Source: Sipunculus nudus (Eukaryota > Annelida > Sipuncula > Golfingiida > Sipunculidae). Taken from it: DNA of 64,000 bases. Below are positions 23,933 through 33,848 of the stretch, in pieces. A model generated the notes under the pieces. It saw only the letters and a list, made by a program, of their open reading frames with translations, searched no databases and was not told the DNA's origin. A program made the translations under genes and the position numbers. Positions within the stretch are counted from its first letter, which is position 1; every line of letters begins with the position of its first letter. The stretch spans positions 49,352,695-49,416,694 of the forward strand of contig CM049316.1 of NCBI GenBank assembly GCA_026874595.1. The letters are read 5' to 3'.

Positions 23933-25082
23933 AGGGCATATAGTTTTACCCATGTCCGTCATTCCGTCATTCCGAAATCAAACAGTTGTACGGACTTTTT
24001 TCGCAATGCCTGCAGATATTGGCCTGATTTTTGGTGTGTGGGCAGATATAGACCAGTTACAGATCAAGTTCGCGTTTCGTCCCGGTTGACCTACTTTTGA
24101 CCGTTTTACAGCTCCTAAACTTAGAAAATTTCATGAAAAATAAAAAATTTCATGACAAATACACATGTACGGACTTTTTCTCGCAATGCCTGCAGATATT
24201 GGCCTGATTTTTGGTGTGTGGGCAGATAATGACCAGTTACAGATCGAGTTTGCGTTTTGTCCCAGTTGACCTACTTTTGATTGTTTTACGGCTCCTGAAC
24301 ATAGAAAATTTCATGTAAAATATAAATTTTCATGACAAATACACTTGTACAGACTTTTCTTCGCAATACCTGCAGATATTGGCCTGATTTTTGGTGTGTG
24401 GGCAGATAATGACCAGTTACAGATCAAGTTCACGTTTTGTCCCAGTTGACCTACTTTTGACCATTTGACGGTGCTCTAGCATAGAAAATTTCATAAAAAA
24501 GTGCACATATATGGACTTTTTTCGCAGTGCCTGCAGATACGGGCCTGATTTTTGGTGTGTAGGCAGATAATGACCAGTTACAGATCGAGTTCTTGTTTTG
24601 TCCCAGTTGACCTACTTTTGACCATTTGACTGCTCCTGAACATAGAAAGTTTCATGAAAAATAGAAATTTTCATAACAAATGCATATGTACTGATTTTTT
24701 TCCTCAATGCCTGCAGATACCTCCCTGATTTTTTATGTGTGGGCAGATAATGACCAGTTACAGATCGAGTTCGCGTTTCATCCCGGTTGACCTACTTTTG
24801 ATTGTTTTACGGCTCCTAAACATAGAAAATTTCATGAAAGAAAGAAATTTTTATGGAAAATGCACATGTATGGACTTTTTTTCACAATGCCTGCATATAC
24901 TGGCATGATTTTTGGTGTGTTGCTTGATAATGACCCGTTACAGATCGAGTTTGCATTTTGCCCTTGTTGACCTACTTTTGACCATACGACACCTCCTGAA
25001 CTTAAAAATTTTTTCAAAATTTTACAAATGTTTCTAATTTGCCCCAGGCTGGGGCATTCGTGTCGTTCCACCACATCTAGTT
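23933..25082 (+). mobile_element. Family B element (pearl-like), complete
   Basis: 5' end ATGCCCCACCAGGGCATATA in a T-run, then a GTCCGTCATTCCGTCATTCC microsatellite. About six core units of roughly 165-180 bp follow (GTACGGACTTTTT, GCCTGCAGATATTGGCCTGA, AGTTGACCTACTTTTGACC). The 3' end is GCCCCAGGCTGGGGCATTCG, a worn hairpin, then ACATCTAGTT. The 5' hairpin is shortened relative to the copy at 39027. No ORF of note. Confidence 0.85.
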
Positions 25083-25401
25083 TAATGAATATTTTTATGC
25101 AAAATTTAAACATTTCATATATGAGGCAATATCTCGAAAAGTCTTACTCAAATCTACTTTTAATTGTTATAGCAGGTGCATCTTATGGATCTCCAGAGCT
25201 GATTAGGTTTCGGTCACACTTTAATGATATTTGGATTTTTCAAGGAATTTTTTTTATACAAAATTTTAACATTTCATATGTGACACTACTTCTCAAAAAG
25301 TTTTACTTGGATCTACTTCTTGTTAGAGTAGCAGGTGCATCTTAAGGGTCACCAGGGTTGATTAGAGTTGATCACAATTGAATGAGTTTTGGATTTTTTT
25401 T
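25083..25401 (+). repeat. Family G tandem units (right part)
   Basis: Two units collinear with 23790-23932, with a period of about 130-150 bp. With B removed, G is continuous across 23932/25083. It is cut at 25401 by the probable H 5' end. Confidence 0.6.
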
Positions 25402-25938
25402 ATGCCCGTCTAGGATGGGATGTATTATGGTATACTCAAATTCCCTCCGTCCATCCATCTCTCAATCCGGCCTTTCAGTTTTAGTGTTTCTGTGATAACT
25501 TACCAGGGCTTTGATGGATTTTCACGAGACTCACCATAACTACTTAACAATAGATTATCTTACCCGAGTTCGATTATAGGCACAAATCAAACATTTAAAG
25601 GCTAGAATCATGAACCTCTGCACCCTGAGAGTTCCTCAAAAGTTCTCCTCATAAACCTTAAATTAGGTCACTGTGACCTATATTAACTGACTTCAGGGAC
25701 ATGTTTGAGCACCCCAGAAATGTTGTACAGGGTAACAAGTGTATAAAAATTACCAGATTACTCAGGAAAGGCTGGATTGCTCATTGTTAATTTGTTGTGC
25801 TCATGCCATTGGTCTTAATGAAATTAAGCTAATATGCATGAAAATGATGCCACCTACATTATCTTAATAAGTTGCCTCTGCAAAGACATCTTGTCAACAT
25901 GTCAGTCAGCTAAGCATCATGGCCTATGGGTCACTTGT
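25402..25938 (+). mobile_element. Probable family H element, with an A-like 3' end
   Basis: Begins ATGCCCGTCTAGGATGGGAT after a T8 run, followed by a CCCTCCGTCCATCCATC microsatellite. It ends with CAGCTAAGCATCATGGCCTA, TGGGTCACTTGTA, an A-like 3' terminus with several changes. The 5' and 3' ends do not match as inverted repeats, so this may be two fragments. Confidence 0.45.
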
Positions 25939-26628
25939 ATTACTATTATTTAAGAGAGAACATATAAATTATGAGAAATAACAAACACCAAGTAAATATA
26001 TATTTTATTGAATGATACATCCATATATGTACGTGAATTCCACGTGGATTGACATCATTTGGGGATAGACCATGGCAGGACAGAGCCATGACGGTCAGTA
26101 ATTTAAGTTGCAAACTGACAAAGTCCTGTTTAGAATTGTGCTCTCAGACTTAATCATCTCAGAGTTTATCAATTTTGAATATTGATTAATAGACATGACT
26201 GAATTTTTCAGTTCCTTTTATACATCAGATCTGGAATATGGTTCACCCATATTGGCCTTTCAGTCTGTTCCCTCTTGTGCTTGGCCGTCGTCTCTCAGTT
26301 ATTGCCTACATACTGTTACACAAGGAATTAGGGGAGTTCTTCCCTGGCCATAACACAGTCACACAGTGCATCAGATGAATAACTGATTCCAAGGTGGATA
26401 TTGTGCTCCTTTATTTCCATTTGTCTTGGTTTACATGATGATGATGGCGTGGGTCTGTCTGCCAGTTCCCAGCTCCAACACAGGTTTTTGTATCAGAATT
26501 ACTACGTCACAAACCTTTGCATCATCTTACACTTTTTCTATTGGATAATGGATGTGTGACATTATGATATACCTGAATGTTTAGATAACAATATATGGCT
26601 TCGGCTTTCGCCTACATATAAACTTTTT
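25939..26628. other. Single-copy-looking intron sequence, no gene seen
   Basis: Not similar to the element families in the window. It contains CACGTGGATT near 26041 and TTACTACGTCAC near 26500 (CRE-like half site). No splice-bounded ORF was found on either strand. Confidence 0.4.
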
Positions 26629-27688
26629 AGCTCAGCTGACTATAAGTCATCTGAGCTAAAGTCGTGGTCCATTGTCCGTCGTCCGTCCGTCCGGCCGTAG
26701 ATGTGGCACATTTTGAAACCGTAAAACCTAGGAATCCAAAATTCGGCATAATGTTAGATGTCTCCAAGATCTCCTACCAAGCTGAAAACGGGGTCTTTGC
26801 GACTTCGTTCCTTTGAGAAATCAAGGAAAAACCTAAATTTTTTTTTATTAAAAACCCATTTTCACACTTCAAGACTGCCTAATATCAAAACCACTCATCT
26901 GTTTTTCCTCATATTTACCATAAATTATCCTCCATATAGTTCCTATGTACATGCCAGAAATTAGGTCTGTATTATATAATTTTAAAAAGTTATGGGCCCA
27001 AAAATAATGCATTTTGTAAATAATCAGGAAAGAAATTTGATCACTTAACACAAAACTTGTTTAAGCTAAGCACTTTTTTCCAGTAATATTACTTTTATCA
27101 ATCAAAATTAAATAGTATACCCAAAATTAGATCAAAATCTTTTAAATTTTTTAAAATATTAGCAAAAATAAAAAATTGGTACCTTAAATTTTGCCCAACT
27201 TTGACCATGGCATGTTTTTTTCTTGTAACTGCTGTGGATTTAATTTTCAAAGCATGTTTTTGTTTGCATTTCAACTGTTAACACCAAAAATTTGAAACCA
27301 GTTGATCAAAAACTGTAGATTTTATTCAAGTTTTCAAGCACCATGTCACATATTGTTTACATCAAGCTAGTGTTATGCAGTTTGCTAGAGCTCAGCTCCT
27401 GAGCTTCAGCTCTAAGTTCCATAAATTTGGCATACAGTTGGATGTCTCCAAAATCCCCTATCATGCCAAGAATTTGGTCACTAGGACTTAATTCCTTCGT
27501 TCCTTAATGAAAAACTTCATTTTTCCATTAAAAACCCATTGTTACACTTTCAAGACTGCCTAATATCAAAACCACTGATCTGACTTTGATCATATATAAT
27601 ATACATATTTTTCTATACATTCGCTATGCACATGCCAGAAATGATGTCAGTATTGCATATTTTTTTAAGTTATGGGCCAAAACATAAT
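26629..27688 (+). mobile_element. Family A1 element, 5' part
   Basis: 5' hairpin AGCTCAGCTGACTATAAGTC, (TCCG)n, then A1 core with two head-to-tail core blocks (GGCATAATGTTAGATGTCTC and a second GGCATACAGTTGGATGTCTC block). It is interrupted at about 27688 by unrelated sequence. Confidence 0.85.
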
Positions 27689-28060
27689 GCAAATAGTAAC
27701 ACGCTTAAATAGTCATGTTTTTTATTGATATCTGACACAAACAATCATTAGAAGTTAAAATAAATTAGCAATGACAGAAAGTGTGAGAAATCCTTGGCTG
27801 TTCTATTATCGCGCACCTGCCGATTCACAACAAAACAAATGACATTTTTTCAGTTTAAAAAAAAAAAGGAGTGGTATGAATGCCAAAAACGAGTGGCCAG
27901 TCATACAATTCACCTTTTCCCCAGTGGCCTGTCACACTGCTCACGATGGTCATGTATGCTGCTTCAGACCTGTTTTGACCTCCAGAATGGCTTGAAAAAA
28001 TTTTTACCTGATATTTACCCTGAAAATTCATACTCAACTTATATGCGAGTTATTACGGTA
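27689..28060 (-). other. Unidentified insert in A1, possible transposon end
   Basis: A1 sequence breaks at ATAATGC and resumes near 28061 (CCAGTACAGTAGTG). The right edge, read on the minus strand, starts TACCGTAATAACTCGCATAT, a TIR-like start. No matching left end was found. A plus-strand frame (27794-28075) and a minus-strand frame (27855-28037) are open but short and without motifs. Confidence 0.35.
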
Positions 28061-28589
28061 CATCAAGCCCCCTAGTCCAGTACAGTAGTGTGCAGTGAGT
28101 GATGCAGCCCTCACCTATGTTATGTAACTTGTTTCAAACCAGGCAGCTACCTTGGCTCAGCTTAGCTGGCTTACCTTCTGCCCAGAGTCTTCCCCCCCCC
28201 CTCCCTGCTCCTTGACAGGATGCATAAACTAGATGAATGTTATAATTTTCTTTATTTCATTCATTCTTATTCTAGACTCTTGCTACATTTTTGATTTTGT
28301 ATTGTATAACAAAGGGTTACAAAGATTAAAGTGTACATTTAATTGTGTCCACAAAGTGATGTAATGCTAATCAAAATCTGGATGTTCATAATGTGAGAAA
28401 TAACTTACTTCCGAAGAATAATGTTCAACTTTGCATTCTTTTTCAGATATGTTTGAAATTGAATTTTAATTTAAGTATTAAATTATTGTTGAACTATTAA
28501 GTAGAATATAAACTTAATTTATTTTAAGATATAAACTTTATTTATTTTACATGTATTTTAAAATTAGTTATAATAAATAATACAAGGTA
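28061..28589 (+). mobile_element. Family A1 interior
   Basis: Carries the A1 motifs CCTCACCTATGTTATGTAAC, GGCTCAGCTTAGCTGG and a short C run, as at 7735-7830 and 41290-41460. The AT-rich remainder matches the 41460-41600 region. Confidence 0.6.
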
Positions 28590-28764
28590 CTCTCCATGGG
28601 TGGGATTTCAGAGTTCCGTAGTCTGTAGGGTTGGAGGAAACTGGAGAAAACCACCCACCTTGGATTGGCTGCAACAACCAACTCACAAAGCAATGCTGGG
28701 AATAAAACCCAGGTCTCCAGCAGCGAGAGCATAGCATTTTACCACCCGACTGTCCAGGCCCTTG
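28590..28764 (-). mobile_element. tRNA-derived SINE
   Basis: Read on the minus strand, the head GGGCCTGGACAGTCGGGTGG contains an A-box-like TGGACAGTCGG (28746-28756). Downstream is a B-box-like GGTTTTATTCC (28699-28709) within GAGACCTGGGTTTTATTCCC. The body has GGTGGTTTTCTCCAGTTTCC, a module found in animal SINEs (Meta-domain-like, from memory). It is the only clearly minus-strand retroelement in the window. The 3' limit is uncertain. Confidence 0.65.
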
Positions 28765-28776
28765 TTTGGACTTATT

Positions 28777-29628
28777 AGGGCCCCGCTTGACAAGCGGTGC
28801 CCTATAGTGATCACCGTTTCAGTCCATCCTTCCCTCCCTCCGTCAGTGACACTTTCTTTTGCGCACAATAACTCAACAACAACGTACTGCAGCTTTCCCA
28901 AATTCACATGGACGATTGGTACCTTTGAGGGCTCCAGACCTATTGAATTACAGACATGTTGGAATTCCAATATGGCCACCACAGCCCAATCACTTATTTT
29001 CTTTCATGTGCGATAACTCAACAACAACATACTGCAGCTTTCCCAAATTCACAGGGATGATTGGTGCGTATGAGGGCTCCAGACCTATAGAATTACAGAC
29101 ATGTCAGAATTCCAATATGGCCACCACAGCCCAATCGCTGATTTTCTTTTGTGCGCGATAACTCAACAACAACATACTGCAGCTTTCCCAAATCACAGCG
29201 ATGGTTGGTACCTATGAGGGCTCCAGACCTGTCTAATTACAAACCTGTCAGAATTTCAATATGGCTGCCACAGCCCAATCACTGATTTTCTTTCACACGC
29301 GATAACTCAACAACAACATACTGCAGCTTTCCCAAATCCACAGGGATGGTTGGTAAAGGCTCCAGACCTATTTAATTTTAGACTTGCTCAAAATCAAATA
29401 TGGCTAACAGACTACATTCTGTGATTTTCTTGCACACATTATTTCAGACATATCTCTTTAATATCATTTGATCCAGTAGGGTTTTTTCCCTCATGCATGT
29501 GGATAAAAACCTGTTTCTGTTTGTCATATTTTTCAAAATTTACTTAATTTTTCACCCATATGTAAACTAGTCCAGCACTTGCAGAAATGCGGGGCCCTCC
29601 AAGGACCATTGACCGACCACATCTAGTT
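28777..29628 (+). mobile_element. Family D element, complete
   Basis: The 5' end starts AGGGCCCCGCTTGACAAGCG and continues to GTGCCCT, a 13-bp hairpin with one mismatch. A CCATCCTTCCCTCCCTCCG tract follows, then about four core units of roughly 146 bp (CAACAACATACTGCAGCTTT, GAGGGCTCCAGACCTATTGA, AATATGGCCACCACAGCCCA). The 3' end is GCGGGGCCCT, the exact reverse complement of the first 10 bases, then about 28 bp ending ATCTAGTT. Plus-strand frames in the core reflect the repeat. Confidence 0.85.
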
Positions 29629-30339
29629 AATTAGAATAATGATATTATCCTACCACAAGTGTGTATACCTGTTTCATAATATACAGAATTCTTTACTTCA
29701 GAAGAGTAATAACGTTGGGTTCTTTTTCAACATGTGTAAAATTGAATTTTAATTTCTGTTATAGAATATACTAGAGATAATAATTAAGATAATAATAATT
29801 TTTTTCTCCCTCATTCAACCAAACCTGTTTTGCAAAGGGAATTTTTAAGCAAATAAAACTCCAATGTACAAGACATTTTTGAAATTGTGATCCAAGGAAT
29901 AATCTTGAAAATGCCATGTTGTGGCATTATGTGTTTTAAGTGATATTATCTTAATTCAGTTTAATCATTTTGTGATATAAAATATAAAAAGTATATGTGT
30001 ATACATAACTTGACATTATATGAGTCAAATTAAGGATAAATAATGGTGCAGCTTACAATTCTGAATTAACATATTTTCAGATTTTTTTTTCAAATTTATA
30101 AAATATGCAAACTTAGAAAAAATATAGAATATGAAAAAAATTATCAATTCAAAAAATAGATATGCAAAAAAAGTGTGTATTATAAACTTGAAATCATTAT
30201 TCCCCTGAAAGTGAATTAAAGATATTAGTCCCTTCTGTGCACGTGTCTGTCCATATGTAAATATTTCAAATGCAACATAGTATCTCAAAACTTGTTGAGC
30301 CAAATATTGTGATAGCATTTACCTGATGTATATCCCATT
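29629..30339 (+). mobile_element. Family A1 interior (AT-rich part)
   Basis: Similar in order to 41560-42190: GAAGAGTAATAACGTTGGGT-type start, CTCCCTCATTCAACCAA, a TCCAATGTACAAGAC motif, and the ATTCCCCTGAAAGTGAA..AAGATATTAGTCC motif. No ends. Confidence 0.55.
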
Positions 30340-30373
30340 GCACAGGTTTGCACTAGGCCTGTAGGCCTAGTTA
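30340..30373 (+). mobile_element. Family C 3' terminus, solitary
   Basis: CACAGGTTTGCACT, then the hairpin AGGCCTGTAGGCCT, then AGTT. No C body precedes it. 30374-30579 is ordinary intron sequence before exon c. Confidence 0.75.
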
Positions 30374-30579
30374 TAAACTTAAATTCCTAATAAAAAAATT
30401 TTTAAATTGTGTTTAAAAACACACTGTGGGGAACTAAGACTTTTGCTCTGTGTCCACTGTGCAGGGAAACTATCAGTCTTTCATGTCTATGTACCTGTAT
30501 CCATGTCAGGACTGCATAAGTGGATACATATTTAAGACTGCAAGTTGAATGTTAAAAGAATGCATGTATCTTGTTGCAG

Positions 30580-30642
30580 GTAAACTCATATATGCTGTTC
30601 ACAGTACGAAGTAGCATCTGGGTACAGAGTGTGTTCTACATG
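30580..30642 (+). CDS. TEP / A2M-family gene, exon c (MG5 domain)
   Basis: A 63-nt exon of 21 codons, phase 0-0. Acceptor ATCTTGTTGCAG, donor ATG|GTAAGA. It encodes VNSYMLFTVRSS then IWVQSVFYM. This fits the MG5 pattern of a hydrophobic F.V.S strand, a short linker, then F.Y.[VM], and it reads straight into VVAGGNIIV of exon d. It is too short to identify alone; its place between exons b and d, the matching phases and both splice sites support it. 30643-30932 is intron with nothing recognised. Confidence 0.8.
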
Positions 30643-30932
30643 GTAAGATTAACTCCTGTTATTGTAGGATAAACAAATATGATAATGGGAATGTTTGCAT
30701 GAAAAATTAATTTAGAATAAAGTTATTAATAGTATTGTAAAATAAAGTGAAAGTATATAGTTGAATTCACATTAACATTCTTATCTGAATCAGCAGAGGC
30801 TAATTAACTGCATTTAGAATTCAATTATATTACGATACATTACAAGGTATCTGTCAGTGAGGTTCAGTTGTTTATGTTTCTTGAAATAACAGATCATGTA
30901 CAGTAAAAAATATGATGCATGTAAAGGTTTTT

Positions 30933-31301
30933 AGCTCAGCTGACTGATTATCACCTGATCGAGCTATAGTGATCCCTCTTCGTCCCTCTGTCCGTCCGGC
31001 TATCCGACCGTCAACAGTGCGCAAATCGTAACCGCAGGACCTGGAATCTTCCAACTTGACATACTGGGAGGTCCATGAAAAATCTGTTAGGAAACCTGAA
31101 ATTAGGTCTCTGTTACCCATATTCTTCGAGCTTTGGGTCTCGAAGGTATCCCCCAGAATAATAAAAAAATTTGATACAAAAGGTCAAGTAGCTCAATAAC
31201 TACTGCATTGATCACCATGATTCTCTGCATGAATATTGATCATTGGGTGTTCCATCAGTTCCTGCAAACTTGTGGCACCACCACAATTTTTACGAATTTT
31301 T
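30933..31301 (+). mobile_element. Family A2 element, 5' part
   Basis: 5' hairpin with changes (AGCTCAGCTGACTGATTATC then CTGATCGAGCT), a TCCGTCCGGC tract and one A2 core unit. It is cut in the run ACGAATTTTT by family B; the A2 consensus continues TTTTTTTCTCTATTTTTGAG. Confidence 0.8.
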
Positions 31302-31764
31302 ATGCCCCCGCCACAAAGTGGCCGGGGCATATAGTTTTACCCATGTCCGTCCTTCCATCCTTCCGAAATCAAACAGTTGTACGGACTTTTTTTCGCAATG
31401 CCTGCAGATATTGGCCTGATTTTTGGTGTGTGCAGATAATGACCAGTTACAGATAGAGTTCACGTTTCGTCCTGGTTGACCTACTTTTCACCGTTTTACG
31501 GCTCCTTAACTTAGAAAATTTCATGAAAAATAGAAATTTTCATGACAAATACACATGTACTGACTTTTTTTTTAAATGCCTTGAGATATTGGCCTGATTT
31601 TTGGTGTGTGGGCAGATAATGACCAGTTACAGATCGAGTTCGCGTTTCGTCCTGGTTGACCAACTTTTGACCGTTTTACGGCTCCTAAACTTAGAAAATT
31701 TCATGAAAAATAGAAATTTTCATGACAAATACACATATACGAACTTTTTTTTGCAATGGTTTTT
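31302..31764 (+). mobile_element. Family B element, 5' part
   Basis: ATGCCCCCGCCACAAAGTGG and GGGGCATATAG form the B 5' hairpin. The TCCGTCCTTCCATCC tract and about 2.5 core units follow. It is cut after TTTTTTGCAATGG by the E 5' end. The 3' end is not found. Confidence 0.85.
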
Positions 31765-32668
31765 AGCCCTCAGCTCATAGGCTGATGGGCTATTGTCGTC
31801 ACCCAAGCTGTCCGTCTATCCGTCCGTCCATCTGTCTGTCCGGTGTCCGTTCGTCCGTCCGTTCCGCGTCTGTTAACTTTTACCTTGTGAGCGGGATATC
31901 ATCCAGGGCTGGCTTTCCGCCGTCCATGGCTGTCAGTCAGAAACTGTCGGAGCAAGCAGCTCCAAATTGCATGTAAGAATTAGTCACATGTGAACTTGGT
32001 GCCCTGGAGCTTATTATTGGGTATCTGCATTAATTTAGATTTTATAGAGAAAAAGCTTAAAAACCTCTAAAAAAACTTTAAAAGAGTTTTCTCTGAAACT
32101 GTCCTGCCAAATTGTCCAATATTTCACAGAAATGATCCCTGGAACAATCTCAAGTTTGTTTGAATGGTTCCAGTTCGGAGACTTTTGGCTGAGTTACAGG
32201 AGGTTGAACTTAGTCATCTGTCCAAAAAAGCACAATAGAATTAAAATCTCAGAAACTGCAAGAGCTATAATCACCAAATTTTATACCAATGTTTGTCACA
32301 TATGTCATATCTGATTTTTAGGTATTGATAGTGCCATCTACATTGATGTGTTTTTTACAAGTGAAAATGTAATTTTAAACTCTTCTAGCTTATACACTGA
32401 TTTATGATGAAACTGTTAAGCTGATTGGTTTAAACTTTACAAGAATTATTCTATGGTAGGGTTCTGCCAGTTTTATAAGAATAGATTGGGTAAATACAGT
32501 TTTAAAAAAGCATTGTAGCCAATTGAAAAAGGCTTTCTGTATTTGAAAACAGATTTGATAACAATCTGAGTTTCAGCAGCCAAGTCAAGAGATCACTCAG
32601 TACAAACAGGTGGGTTCCAGACATCACCATGGCAACTGACCTGGCTCGGGGGGGGGGGGGGGGGGGTC
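31765..32668 (+). mobile_element. Family E head on a family C-like body
   Basis: 5' end AGCCCTCAGCTCATAGGCTG then ATGGGCT folds as a 10-bp bulged hairpin. A GTCCGTCTATCCGTCCGTCC tract follows. From about 32035 the body is the C module (AAATTGTCCAATATTTCACA, GGCTGAGTTACAGGAGGTTG). It runs into the F-type array after a run of 19 G at 32648-32666. No E 3' end is identified. Confidence 0.6.
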
Positions 32669-33638
32669 TAGACCTGCAACCACTTATGCACAGCATCCAT
32701 CTGTTCATCTGCCTTGGGATAAAATCACTCATATCTCAGCAGTGGTTTGACTTATCCACCTGACATTTTGCAGGTTTATACATCCTGGACAGCTTTCTCT
32801 ATTTTTTGACAAGTGGCGCCACCTAAATTCAGGTTTACTCTGCAGACATCCAAGCTCATATCTCGGGAGCCGTTTGACCGATTGGGCCAAAATTTTGCAT
32901 GTGTACAGATCTCACATAGCTCTTCATCATAGGCAAAACTGGTGGCACCACCTGCAACCACTTATGCACAGCGTCCATCTGTTCATCTGCCTTGGGATAA
33001 AATCACTCATATCTCAGCAGTTGTTTGACTTATCCACCTGAAATTCTGCAGGTTGATTCATCCTGGACAGCATTCTCGATTTTATGACAGGTGGTGTCAC
33101 CTACATTAACGTTTACTCTGCAGACATCCAAGCTCATATCTTGGGAACCATTTGACCGATTGGGCCAAAATTTTGCATGTGTATAGATCTCGCATAGCTC
33201 TTCATCATATGCAAAACTGGTAGCGCAACCTGCAACCACTTATGCACAGCATCCATCTGTTCATCTGCCTTGGGATAAAATCACTCATATCTCAGCAGTG
33301 GTTTGACTTATCCACCTGATTTTTTGCAGGTTTATACATCCTGGACAGCTTTCTGTATTTTTGACGGGTGGCGCCACCTACATTCAGGTTTACTCTGCAG
33401 ACATCCAAGCTCATATCTCGGGAACTGTTTGACCGATTGGGCCAAAATTTTGCATGTGTACAGATCTCACATAGCTCTTATCATAGGCAAAACTGGTGGC
33501 ACCACCTGCAACCACTTATGCACAGCGTCCATCTGTTTATCTGCCTTGGAATAAAATCACTCATATCTCAGAAGTGGTTTGACTTATCCAGCTGAAATTT
33601 TGCAGATTTATACATCGTGGACAGCTTTCTCTATTTTT
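32669..33638 (+). repeat. F-type tandem array, left part (about 278-bp unit)
   Basis: About 3.5 units. Each has CTGCAACCACTTATGCACAG, CAGCAGTGGTTTGACTTATC, GGTGGCGCCACC and a module running CTCGGGAACCGTTTGACCGA.. to ..AAAATTTTGCATGTG. Open frames recur at the unit period on both strands and are not coding. It is cut at CTTTCTCTATTTTT by the A1 element and resumes at 40056 with TGACAGGTGGCGCC. Confidence 0.9.
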
Positions 33639-33848
33639 AGCTCAGCTGACTATAAGTCATCTGAGCTATAGTCGTGGTCCATTGTCCGCCGTTCGTCCGT
33701 CCGTAGATGTGGCACATTTTGAAACCGTAAGACCTGGGAATCCAAAATTCCGCATAATATTAGATGTCCCCAAGATCTCCTACCAAGCCGAAAACTGGGT
33801 ATTTGTGACTTTGTTCCTCTGAGAAATTAAGGAAAAACCTCAATTTTT

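Noticed and set aside
25402-25938. Calling this a complete family with matched ends
   Set aside because: The ATGCCCGTCTAGG start and the A-like end do not share an inverted repeat; it could be two fragments, so only a low-confidence entry was kept.
28683-28982. Minus-strand frame of 99 codons spanning the SINE and family D start
   Set aside because: It joins two unrelated elements; the apparent motif GDLGFIPSIAL is the SINE's B-box region.
32776-33595. Repeated frames of about 60-85 codons on both strands in the F-type array (also 40014-40291)
   Set aside because: They recur at the tandem period, differ by frameshifting indels between units and lack any domain signature.
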